A DNA stretch of 16,280 nucleotides from an uncultured Holdemanella sp. GTDB lineage: Bacteria; Bacillota_I; Bacilli_A; Erysipelotrichales; Erysipelotrichaceae. Position numbers and translations under genes: made by a program. Shown here in pieces: positions 7,977 to 14,129 of this stretch. The notes under the pieces were generated by a model, which did no database searches, was not told the DNA's origin, and saw only the letters and a list, made by a program, of their open reading frames with translations. The stretch's first letter is position 1; each line of letters opens with the position of its first letter. The stretch lies in NCBI GenBank assembly GCA_900754615.1, contig CAAEDN010000062.1, positions 1 to 16,280 of the forward strand, written 5' to 3'.

Positions 7977-8698
7977 AGGACTTAATGCATGCCATCTTCA
8001 ATGAAGATGTTGAAGAAGATGATGAAGATGAAGTTGTCGAAGAACCTGTAAAAGAAGAAAAAGTACAAAAAGTACAAAACGAAGTGAAACCAGAGCCTGT
8101 TGTAGAACAACCAAAAGAAGTTGTAAAACAAGAGCCTGTAAAAGAAGAGCCTGTAAAAGAAGAAGTAATTCAACCTGAACCTGTTGTTGCTTCTGCACCA
8201 AAATCTGTTCAAACAGATTCGACAAATTATATGGATTCTCCAATCTTTGAAAAGGCAATTATTCAATCAAAGCCAAAGAAAACAACGATTTTCCAAGGCT
8301 TAGACGTTGATTCAGTTACTCGTGAAGAGGTAAAACCACAGAAGAAACAAAAAGAGTATAAATATGATCGTCATAAATCTGTAAAAGTACGTCGTGTAGC
8401 TGAAGATTTAGATTATCAACCTGTTATTTCTCCTATCTTTGGAAATGTAGAAGATTCAAAGAAAGAATTTGACAAAGTTCATGATGCGATTTCTTTACAA
8501 AAACCAGAAGATGAAGATTTCTCTCAAATCTTATCTCCGATGTTTGGAACTTATTTACCAAGTATGCAGCCAGCTGAATCTATTCCTGAATATAAAATAG
8601 AGGAAAAGAAAGTGAACATGAATCTTTCTGAAATGTTAGAAAAGCCAAAAAAGGAAACCAGCAAACAAGAAACTTTATTTGACAAAGAAGGTGAATAA
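7970..8698 (+). CDS. Acidic, low-complexity protein with repeated SPxF(G) motifs, function unknown
   Basis: I do not recognise this 242 aa protein. It opens with a short hydrophobic helix (MLKDLMHAIF), then a very acidic run of D/E at 12-25 and a Pro-Val-Lys-Glu-rich linker at 25-75 that includes tandem EPVKE units. Three related short motifs follow: SPIF at 90-93, SPIFG at 154-158 and SPMFG at 189-193, each in a charged context that is probably disordered. There is no transmembrane segment or enzyme motif. It overlaps the thioredoxin gene by 7 bases (ATGTTAA) and ends one base before murC. In Bacillus I recall ytpQ, ytpR and the DNA translocase gene sftA in this slot; this ORF could correspond to an SftA-like N-terminal region without its motor, or be unrelated. 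A cell-division or envelope scaffold role is a guess from context. Confidence 0.75.
   Translation: MLKDLMHAIFNEDVEEDDEDEVVEEPVKEEKVQKVQNEVKPEPVVEQPKEVVKQEPVKEEPVKEEVIQPEPVVASAPKSVQTDSTNYMDSPIFEKAIIQSKPKKTTIFQGLDVDSVTREEVKPQKKQKEYKYDRHKSVKVRRVAEDLDYQPVISPIFGNVEDSKKEFDKVHDAISLQKPEDEDFSQILSPMFGTYLPSMQPAESIPEYKIEEKKVNMNLSEMLEKPKKETSKQETLFDKEGE
8132..8161 (+). repeat. Tandem 15-bp repeat (two copies) in the acidic ORF
   Basis: GAGCCTGTAAAAGAA occurs twice in perfect tandem (8132-8146 and 8147-8161), encoding EPVKE twice. A near copy starting GAACCTGTAAAAGAAG lies near 8042. The array is in frame and looks prone to slippage length changes that keep the ORF open. Confidence 0.85.
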
Positions 8699-8699
8699 A

Positions 8700-10007
8700 A
8701 TGGCTTATCATTTTATTGGTATTAAAGGAACAGGTATGGCTGCCTTAGCATGCATTCTTTATGATGAACATAAAGAAGTAACAGGTAGTGATATCGATAA
8801 ATATATCTTTACAGAAGATGATCTAAGAGTACGTAATATTCCTATTTATTCATTTGATCCAAAAAACATCAAGGATCATGATACGGTTATTATTGGTTTG
8901 TCTTTTGATGCGAGTCATCCAGAAGTAAAGGCTGCCTTGGATAATCCAACGGTTAAAACTTATTATTATAATGAGTATTTAGGGATTTTGTTAGAATCCT
9001 ACAGCTCAATCTGTGTTGCCGGAACACATGGGAAATCAACCACAACTGGTATTTTAAGCCATGTACTTTCTTTGCAAGATGAATGTGCATATTTGATTGG
9101 GGATGGTCATGGCTATATGCCAGAACATGCGAATCATTTTGTGCTAGAATCTTGTGAATTCCAAAGACATTTCTTGGCATATCATCCAGATTATGCGATC
9201 ATTACCAATATTGAAATGGATCACGTAGACTATTATAAAGATATGGATGATTATGTTTCAGCTTTCCAAAGCTTTGCGAATCAAGTGAAAAAAGGCATTG
9301 TGATTTTTGGTGATGATAAACACTTAAAGAATATGCATTATGATGTGCCAGTTACAACATATGGTATGCAGGATGGAAATGACTATCAGGCTGTCAATAT
9401 TGAACAAGGTCCATTTGGTATGCATTTTGATTGTAAACACAATGGTGAAATCTTAGCTCATGTTGAATTAAATGAAGTGGGAGATCCATTTATGCAGGAT
9501 GCTTTAGGATGTTTTGCTTTAGCTCATACGTTAGGTATGCCAGCAGATCTAATTGTACAAGGCTTAAAGGAATATAAAGGAATTGCACGTCGATTCGTAA
9601 TTGATGAAGTCAAGGATAGTGTTCTTGTGGATGATTATGCACATCATCCAACAGCGATTCGTTATATGATTGATGCGGTACGTAAAAAATATCCGGAAAA
9701 GAAAGTTGTAGCTTTATATAAGCCAGATCGTTATTCTCGTTTACAATATTTCTTGGATGACTTTGCGAAAAGTCTAAATACAGCCGATCAAGTATGTTTA
9801 CTTGATTTTCCTAAGAATGCCGTAAGAGAAGATGAAACGATTACGGTTACGATTCAAGATTTAATGGATCGTTGTCCAAATGCCATGTTACTAGATGTAG
9901 ATGATGTATCGGCACAAAAGCTAAAAGAATTAGCTCCTGCAGCCTTTGTGTTTATGTCTAGTAAAGACATCTATCTATTAAGAGATAAATTAGAGAAGAT
10001 TTTATAA
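8700..10007 (+). CDS. murC: UDP-N-acetylmuramate--L-alanine ligase
   Basis: A 435 aa cytoplasmic Mur ligase that adds L-Ala to UDP-MurNAc using ATP, the first peptide step of peptidoglycan synthesis. The N-terminal UDP-binding domain begins FIGIKGTGMAALA (residues 5-17; most MurC have GIGGxGMS here). The ATP loop AGTHGKSTTTG is at 107-117. The C-terminal domain carries DDYAHHPTAIR from 311, a MurC hallmark. I start at ATG 8700, which follows AAGAAGGTG (8685-8693) and gives the usual N-terminus; an upstream in-frame start at 8679 would overlap the previous gene and add unrelated residues. It is the last gene of the pepV-led unit and is closed by a terminator. It is 435 aa, close to the usual 430-490. 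Confidence 0.95.
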   Translation: MAYHFIGIKGTGMAALACILYDEHKEVTGSDIDKYIFTEDDLRVRNIPIYSFDPKNIKDHDTVIIGLSFDASHPEVKAALDNPTVKTYYYNEYLGILLESYSSICVAGTHGKSTTTGILSHVLSLQDECAYLIGDGHGYMPEHANHFVLESCEFQRHFLAYHPDYAIITNIEMDHVDYYKDMDDYVSAFQSFANQVKKGIVIFGDDKHLKNMHYDVPVTTYGMQDGNDYQAVNIEQGPFGMHFDCKHNGEILAHVELNEVGDPFMQDALGCFALAHTLGMPADLIVQGLKEYKGIARRFVIDEVKDSVLVDDYAHHPTAIRYMIDAVRKKYPEKKVVALYKPDRYSRLQYFLDDFAKSLNTADQVCLLDFPKNAVREDETITVTIQDLMDRCPNAMLLDVDDVSAQKLKELAPAAFVFMSSKDIYLLRDKLEKIL

Positions 10008-10008
10008 G

Positions 10009-10034
10009 AGAACAGATTATCTGTTCTTTTTTTG
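10009..10034 (+). terminator. Intrinsic terminator of murC operon
   Basis: AGAACAG (10009-10015) and CTGTTCT (10021-10027) form a 7 bp stem with loop ATTAT, followed by a run of eight T. It starts one base after the murC stop. Confidence 0.9.
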
Positions 10035-10180
10035 TATATTAAGAAATTGGTTTCGGAGAAGACGAATTTGGAAATTTAAAAATGACTGAATTATTTGAAT
10101 CTAGGATTATATAGATATGACAAAACAGATTATTGTAAATAGAGTTCTTATTGATCATAATCTTCTTTTATACAATCGCA
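10035..10180. other. Gene-free AT-rich stretch left of the transposase relic
   Basis: No ORF, RNA gene or terminal inverted repeat was recognised. It probably contains the left boundary of the decayed IS91-type element, but I cannot place the end: IS91-type elements lack simple terminal inverted repeats and no target duplication is visible. Confidence 0.4.
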
Positions 10181-10795
10181 TTATTTCATCAATACATCTT
10201 TTTCTGTATGTTCTATCATTTTTTTGTCCTTGAATGGATTATATGTATAAGTATACTGCATTGTAGCTTTACATTTACATTGAATTGGATCTTAGGTTAA
10301 AAGAATCTATTAAATGAGTGTAGTATCTGAATTTATCGAGTTTGTTTTTAAGGGCTTTGGTTCTTGTTTCACGAGAATAATCCTTATTCTTTAAGATTTT
10401 AAGAAGTGCATGTATTTAATCTAGGTTTTTCTTAGAAGCATTGGCATAGAATCCATCATATCGAGTTGTTAAGAAATGATAGTCGGGTATATGTATGATA
10501 AAGCAATCGATAAAGTCAATCCCATTATCTGTAACATCATGTCTTTTTTCACCCTTATGATCATTGTAGAACCAGCTGATAGTCTTGAATTCTTTATTGT
10601 ATTCAGTAATTCTGATTTCAGCCATGACAGGGCTACTAGCATAGCGAATAAAATAGTTTACGCATCCTAGAATATCTTTATTATTGTTAGAATCGTTGTT
10701 AGCTGATTTGAATTTGGCATAGACATAGAAACTTTTAGGATGATTCTTATAGATTCTGTTCTTTTCTTCATATTTCTTTAATCCACCACCTTGCT
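10181..10795 (-). pseudogene. Decayed IS91-family (Y2_Tnp) transposase, C-terminal part only
   Basis: On the minus strand, the frame from about 10795 down to 10416 encodes NHPKSFYVYAK, then VNYFIRYASSPVMAEIRI, FIIHIPDYHF and TRYDGFYAN. This is the order and spacing I know from the C-terminal half of Y2/IS91-type transposases (the YIxRYxxRPxxA element, then IHIPxxxFxxxRYYGFY). It is broken in several ways. There is an in-frame TAA at 10416-10418, after which the same frame continues recognisably (KDYSRETRTKALKNKLDKF, HLIDSF). A frameshift lies around 10288-10297, after which PIQCKCKATMQYTYTYNPF is read in another frame to the final stop at 10181-10183. The N-terminal zinc finger and first half are absent, and the homology stops where the arsC relic begins. 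Not functional. The family assignment is from memory of motifs. Confidence 0.72.
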
Positions 10796-10797
10796 GT

Positions 10798-11108
10798 GGA
10801 ACAGAAACAAAACCACAAATCAATCAAGATACGGTACGTTTAATGAAAGAAATGTATCAAATTGACATGGAAAAACACAATATTCCAAACTGTTGTCAGA
10901 AATACCACCAGTAGATATTGTGATAACAATGGGGTGTAATGTAAATTGCTTTGCAATTCCATGCGAATATAGAGAGGATTGGGTATTGAGTGATCCTACC
11001 GGAAAAAATGATGTGGAGTTTTTTTAAATCATTCATTCCATCCATACGAAAATACTTGAATTAACTGAGAAAATAAAAAAGGATGAGCTGATTTCAAAGA
11101 AAATATGA
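10798..11108 (+). pseudogene. arsC: Decayed arsenate reductase (thioredoxin/LMW-phosphatase type), 5'-truncated
   Basis: The reading frame from 10798 gives GTETKPQINQDTVRLMKE then YQIDMEKH. A two-base shift near 10880-10883 moves to a second frame that reads SKLLSEIPPVDIVITMGCN, CFAIPCEYREDW and SDPTGKNDVEFF. An in-frame TAA at 11025-11027 interrupts it, and the same frame then continues with KILELTEKIKKDEL to a stop at 11106-11108. This matches the LMW-phosphatase-type ArsC of anaerobic Firmicutes, including the redox-cysteine region MGCNVxC. The N-terminal segment with the catalytic CxxNxxRS loop is missing, so no function can remain. The homology starts directly beside the truncated transposase. 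Its presence suggests that an arsenic-resistance gene, probably acquired, once lay in this scar. Confidence 0.75.
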
Positions 11109-11270
11109 ACAAACAACATGGTCATATATCGATTTTAGCGTATCTTGTTTTGAAGAGTATGGGGGTATGTTGATGTATGCAGGTGTGAATTTAAAACTGG
11201 CTTTTTCAGCCAATAGGCTATTATGAAAGGTTCGTCATTTCCCAGATTTTACGTCTAGAATGTATTTTAT
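11109..11270. other. Intergenic remnant with no recognised gene
   Basis: One forward frame is open from 11092 to 11226 and looks protein-like near its end (EEYGGMLMYAGVNLKLAFS), but it lacks a credible start and ribosome-binding site and overlaps the arsC relic. A small 5 bp hairpin (TGGCT/AGCCA, 11198-11212) lies inside it. I treat this as further debris of the decayed region. Confidence 0.35.
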
Positions 11271-11308
11271 GGAAGTGTTCAACTCATTTGACACTTCCTT
11301 TATTATTT
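11271..11308 (+). terminator. Possible weak terminator after the relic region
   Basis: GGAAGTGT (11271-11278) pairs with ACACTTCC (11291-11298) around a 12-base loop, followed by an interrupted T-rich tail (TTTATTATTT). It may have ended transcription of the lost arsC region. Confidence 0.45.
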
Positions 11309-11320
11309 GTAGCGTTTACA
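11308..11320 (+). promoter_or_regulatory. Degenerate cre-like (CcpA operator-like) sequence
   Basis: TGTAGCGTTTACA differs from the well-known cre form TGTAAGCGTTTACA by one missing base in the left half; the right half CGTTTACA is perfect. It lies about 87 bases before the first gene of the operon that encodes the CcpA-type regulator. The one-base loss weakens the case, since spacing matters for LacI-family binding. Confidence 0.3.
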
Positions 11321-11367
11321 CACTTGTGAAAAAAGTTTCAAAATAATTAGCTAAGTTATAAAGTTCA

Positions 11368-11376
11368 TGTTATAAT
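11368..11376 (+). promoter_or_regulatory. Candidate extended -10 promoter for ytxG-orf-ccpA
   Basis: TGTTATAAT is an extended -10 with a perfect TATAAT (11371-11376). A -35 is weak (TTAGCT near 11347). The predicted start near 11383 coincides with the GAGGTG ribosome-binding site, so the leader would be very short, about 12 bases. Confidence 0.5.
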
Positions 11377-11394
11377 TATTTTGAGGTGGTATTT

Positions 11395-11745
11395 GTGACT
11401 ATAGATGCTATGATGAGGACTTTAGCTCTTGCATTTTCATATGTTTTACCAATCGTAGGCGTAATTGCTTTAATTTATTTGATTTTATTTTTAAAACAGT
11501 TAATTGAAACATTAAAGCAAGTATCAAAAACATTAGATACAGCCAATGATCAATTGAAAAAATTAGATGCTCCATTAAAAACAGCAGAAAATATTTCAAA
11601 TACGGTAGACGAGGTCAATCAAACAGCTAAGGATGCTTTTATGAATGTCGTGGGTGCATTGAGTGAAAATGTACAGAATGCCAAAGACTGGGTACAGGCC
11701 AAAAAGGCTGGTAAAGAAAGCATAGAAACAAAGGAGGATGAATGA
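11395..11745 (+). CDS. ytxG: DUF948 membrane-anchored protein, YtxG type
   Basis: A 116 aa protein with one N-terminal transmembrane segment (about residues 9-33, LALAFSYVLPIVGVIALIYL and following) and then a long amphipathic, probably coiled-coil helix rich in K, L, T and D. This is the DUF948 layout; the family's biochemical role is not established. I choose GTG 11395 rather than GTG 11386, because the ribosome-binding site GAGGTG occupies 11383-11388 and the 6-base spacing matches other genes here. Its position between murC and a ytxH-position gene/ccpA is what I recall for Bacillus ytxG. Its stop lies inside the start region of the next gene, so the two are co-translated. Confidence 0.8.
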   Translation: MTIDAMMRTLALAFSYVLPIVGVIALIYLILFLKQLIETLKQVSKTLDTANDQLKKLDAPLKTAENISNTVDEVNQTAKDAFMNVVGALSENVQNAKDWVQAKKAGKESIETKEDE

Positions 11746-11746
11746 C

Positions 11747-12280
11747 ATGGATGAAAAACAATTAATTGATGATTTAGAAAAAGAATCGATTCAGGAACTA
11801 GAAGTGATGCATGAGTCCGAAAATACAGATAATGAAAGAATTATAGAGGACGCTAAATCAAAAATCGAAAAGATTTATGATGATGTGCGTGACTTATTAA
11901 AGGATGCAAAAGATCCTGAAAAAGTAAAAGAAGCATTAGCCAATGCGAAAGAGGATGTAAAAGACATCCTTGTTTCGACAAAGAACAAAGTAATTGAAGT
12001 CAGTGAAAGTGAACAGTTTAAACAGACTGTTTCTGCAGGTAAAGAATTTTTACAAGGTACAGCCGGCTTAGTTGTTGAAGGCTTTAAGTATGGAAAGGAT
12101 ACATTAAGAAAAAATGATTCCTTGCGTAAAGTCATCGATAAAGCGGATGAAAAGGTAGATGAGATTCGAACAAATGATTCTGTTATTCGTGTCGTTGATA
12201 AAGCAGAAGAAGTAACTGGTAAGGCCACAGATGCATTGTTTAGTGGATTGAAGAAGATTTTTAACAAGGGGGACGAATAA
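11747..12280 (+). CDS. Charged amphipathic helical protein in the ytxH position, function unknown
   Basis: A 177 aa protein with no transmembrane segment or signal peptide, almost all predicted amphipathic helix and rich in K, E and D with few aromatics. A repeat is visible in the C-terminal third: NDSLRKVIDKADE at 123-135 and NDSVIRVVDKAEE at 143-155, 20 residues apart; SEQFKQTVSAGKE at 88-100 may be an older copy. This resembles stress-associated, LEA-like or YtxH-like helical proteins, but the glycine-rich N-terminal membrane segment of Bacillus YtxH is lacking. I start at ATG 11747: AAGGAGG (11731-11737) is 9 bases upstream, whereas the in-frame ATG 11738 directly abuts it. It may associate with the DUF948 protein encoded just before; that is inference from pairing. 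Confidence 0.75.
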   Translation: MDEKQLIDDLEKESIQELEVMHESENTDNERIIEDAKSKIEKIYDDVRDLLKDAKDPEKVKEALANAKEDVKDILVSTKNKVIEVSESEQFKQTVSAGKEFLQGTAGLVVEGFKYGKDTLRKNDSLRKVIDKADEKVDEIRTNDSVIRVVDKAEEVTGKATDALFSGLKKIFNKGDE

Positions 12281-12282
12281 GG

Positions 12283-13290
12283 ATGAAAAGAATTACCATT
12301 TATGATGTTGCCAAAGAAGCCGATGTCTCTTTAGCAACTGTATCACGTGTTATTAATGATAGTAATGTGGTACGTGAAGACACACGTTTGCGTGTTCAAC
12401 AAGCAATTGAAAAATTAGGATATAAACCAAATGCGATTGCGCAAGGATTAGCACTTTCTAAAACAACTACAATTTCGATTGTAATGAGCGAAAAATTATT
12501 TGCGTACAACGCAAAGATTTTAAATGGTTTGATGGATGTCGCAAAAATCTATAACTACAACATCATGTTCCATACAACAAGTAAGGGCATTTCAAAAATG
12601 CAAGATGTGATTGAGTCTATTATTAAATCGCGTGTAGATGGTGTCATCTTATTTAACGATAACTTCTCAGAAGATGAAATGGAAGTATTACATGAATACC
12701 AGATTCCAATGGTAGTCGTAGGAAGTAAATTAAAAGGGCATAAGATTGGCAATGTAGGAAATGTGTATATCAACTTTGAACGCATGGCTTACGAATTTGT
12801 CAATGAATGCTTCGAAAAGGGTATTGATGATATTTCTATGGTAGAAGATAAATTAAATCTTTCTATGATGGAACAATTAAAAGCAGGGGTAGACCGTGCT
12901 TATGCAGAAAAAGGTTTAGTATTTGATAAGTATGTAACTTATGATGATAGCTATAAATCAAGTTACACATTCTTATCGGACTACTATAAGAGCCACAAGC
13001 CAAGTCGTATGGTGATTACATTCCGTGATTCGCAAGCGATTGCTTTAATGAATGCATGTAAAGAATGTGGATATTCAATTCCAGACGATACTGAACTAGT
13101 TTGTATCTTAAATTCAAAATATCTAACAATGATGCGTCCAACTATTTCAACATACAACATTCCTGAATATGATTTAGGTGCTGTTGCGATGCGTTTATTG
13201 ACTAAGATGTTAGTGGATGATGAATCGGTAAAACAAAACAAGGATATTGAAATTTCATTCTCAAAAATGTTTAGAGAAACAACAAAGTAA
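12283..13290 (+). CDS. ccpA: LacI-family regulator, CcpA-type (catabolite control protein)
   Basis: A 335 aa DNA-binding repressor/activator. The N-terminal helix-turn-helix and hinge read ITIYDVAKEADVSLATVSRV (4-23) and LGYKPNAIAQGLA (45-57), as in CcpA. The C-terminal segment YDLGAVAMRLLTKML (296-310) closely matches the part of Bacillus CcpA that docks HPr-Ser-P, including the equivalents of Y295, D296, R303 and K307. Order after murC, ytxG and a ytxH-like gene also fits ccpA. The sugar-binding core has diverged: the usual GFDD/N near residue 275 is replaced by ILNSKY, consistent with a regulator that responds to a protein partner rather than a sugar. It follows the previous stop by two bases and is closed by a terminator. 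A diverged LacI paralogue remains possible. Confidence 0.82.
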   Translation: MKRITIYDVAKEADVSLATVSRVINDSNVVREDTRLRVQQAIEKLGYKPNAIAQGLALSKTTTISIVMSEKLFAYNAKILNGLMDVAKIYNYNIMFHTTSKGISKMQDVIESIIKSRVDGVILFNDNFSEDEMEVLHEYQIPMVVVGSKLKGHKIGNVGNVYINFERMAYEFVNECFEKGIDDISMVEDKLNLSMMEQLKAGVDRAYAEKGLVFDKYVTYDDSYKSSYTFLSDYYKSHKPSRMVITFRDSQAIALMNACKECGYSIPDDTELVCILNSKYLTMMRPTISTYNIPEYDLGAVAMRLLTKMLVDDESVKQNKDIEISFSKMFRETTK

Positions 13291-13313
13291 GAGTTCATTT
13301 TGAACTCTTTTTT
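13289..13313 (+). terminator. Intrinsic terminator of ccpA
   Basis: AAGAGTTCA (13289-13297), loop TTT, TGAACTCTT (13301-13309) and a T run to 13313. The stem includes the last bases of the ccpA stop. Its 3' arm contains the -35 of the next promoter. Confidence 0.9.
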
Positions 13314-13328
13314 AGTTTGTTGTATAAT
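13300..13328 (+). promoter_or_regulatory. Strong sigma-A promoter for ybeY operon, predicted leaderless start
   Basis: TTGAAC (13300-13305), 17 bases, then a perfect TATAAT (13323-13328). The usual start seven bases after the -10 falls at 13335, exactly the A of the ybeY ATG. The -35 sits inside the ccpA terminator. Confidence 0.8.
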
Positions 13329-13334
13329 CAAGGC

Positions 13335-13790
13335 ATGGAAATAATTTTTACAAATAACGCAAAAGATAGAAGTGTCTATCGATACAAAAAAGACTTTGAA
13401 ATGATTTTAGAACGTGCCTGCCAGGTGTTAGACAGAAAGGGAGATTGGAGTTTATCTGTAATTTATGTAACACCCGAGCAAATACATGAAATCAATCGAG
13501 ATTATCGTGGTATAGATCGTCCTACAGATGTGATTAGTTTTGCGATACAAGATGATATGAGTGATATGCTGATTGAAGAAGATCAATATGAGCTTGGCGA
13601 TATCTTTATCAATGTACAGGCAATTCGTGATCAAGCTTGTGCATATGGACATTCCATTCGTCGTGAAGCTTGTTTCTTATTCTGCCATGGATTGCTTCAT
13701 TTAATGGGATATGATCACATGAAGGAAGAGGATGAAAAAGTCATGTTTGCCTTACAGGATGAGATTTTAGATGAATTGGTTAAAAGGTAG
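13335..13790 (+). CDS. ybeY: Endoribonuclease YbeY (rRNA maturation factor)
   Basis: A 151 aa zinc metalloenzyme involved in 16S rRNA 3'-end processing and 70S ribosome quality control. The family motif CHGLLHLMGYDH is at 117-128, with zinc ligands H118, H122 and H128. The upstream RPTDVISFAI (62-71) and GDIFINVQA (88-96) are also typical. The only sensible start is ATG 13335; upstream TTG codons at 13317 and 13320 would overlap the promoter. There is no usable Shine-Dalgarno: AAGG lies one base from the ATG, and the promoter -10 ends only 6 bases before it, implying a leaderless message. It heads a compact ybeY-dgkA-era-recO-HD unit and overlaps dgkA by 20 bases. Confidence 0.95.
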   Translation: MEIIFTNNAKDRSVYRYKKDFEMILERACQVLDRKGDWSLSVIYVTPEQIHEINRDYRGIDRPTDVISFAIQDDMSDMLIEEDQYELGDIFINVQAIRDQACAYGHSIRREACFLFCHGLLHLMGYDHMKEEDEKVMFALQDEILDELVKR

Positions 13791-14118
13791 ATTTAAATAT
13801 GCCTTTGAAGGATTATACTATGCATTCACACAGGATCGTAGTATACGTCTTCAAGGAATATTTGGACTTATAGTGATTGTGTTTGGTTTTGTATTTCATT
13901 GTTCGATTCATGAATGGATATTATTAAGCATGGCTATTGGTATGGTCTGGTTTAGTGAAATCATGAATTCATGTATTGAAAGATGTGTGGATTATATCTC
14001 CTTAGAACATACAGAGTCGGCAAAACGCATCAAAGATATGGCAGCGGGTGCTGTCTTTATTATCAGCATATTAGCTGCAATTATAGGGTTCTATGTATTT
14101 GTCCCTAAAATATTTTAA
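13771..14118 (+). CDS. dgkA: Undecaprenol/diacylglycerol kinase, DgkA family
   Basis: A 115 aa small integral membrane lipid kinase. Hydrophobic segments lie at about 29-44, 48-62 and 93-112. The catalytic signature EIMNSCIERCVD is at 63-74, giving E63, N66, E70 and D74 equivalent to the ExxNxxxExxxD core, and KDMAAGAVFI (88-97) supplies the second conserved element. In Gram-positive bacteria this enzyme usually phosphorylates undecaprenol to recycle the cell-wall lipid carrier, which fits a genome neighbourhood with murC; substrate choice cannot be read from sequence alone. The ATG at 13771 lies inside the end of ybeY (20-base overlap). In Bacillus a cdd gene lies between dgkA and era; here it is absent. 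Confidence 0.92.
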   Translation: MNWLKGRFKYAFEGLYYAFTQDRSIRLQGIFGLIVIVFGFVFHCSIHEWILLSMAIGMVWFSEIMNSCIERCVDYISLEHTESAKRIKDMAAGAVFIISILAAIIGFYVFVPKIF

Positions 14119-14129
14119 TCGGAGGTAAA

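Noticed and set aside
8085..8180. Short direct repeats as a possible CRISPR or regulatory array
   Set aside because: Units are 15 bases without spacers, in frame, and encode the EPVKE linker.
7982..8266. Minus-strand ORFs rich in F, Y, L and Q opposite the acidic gene
   Set aside because: They are the complement of a GAA/AAA/GTA-rich repeat region; the composition is explained by the sense strand.
10476..10670. 64-codon plus-strand ORF in the scar
   Set aside because: It is antisense to the transposase relic, which has clear family motifs on the other strand.
11092..11226. Protein-like open frame after the arsC relic
   Set aside because: No start codon with a ribosome-binding site; only a 19-codon product would start from an internal ATG; overlaps the relic.
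11875..12267. 130-codon minus-strand ORF
   Set aside because: It is antisense to the helical ytxH-position gene, with Ser/Phe-rich composition typical of a complement of Lys/Glu codons and no start signals.
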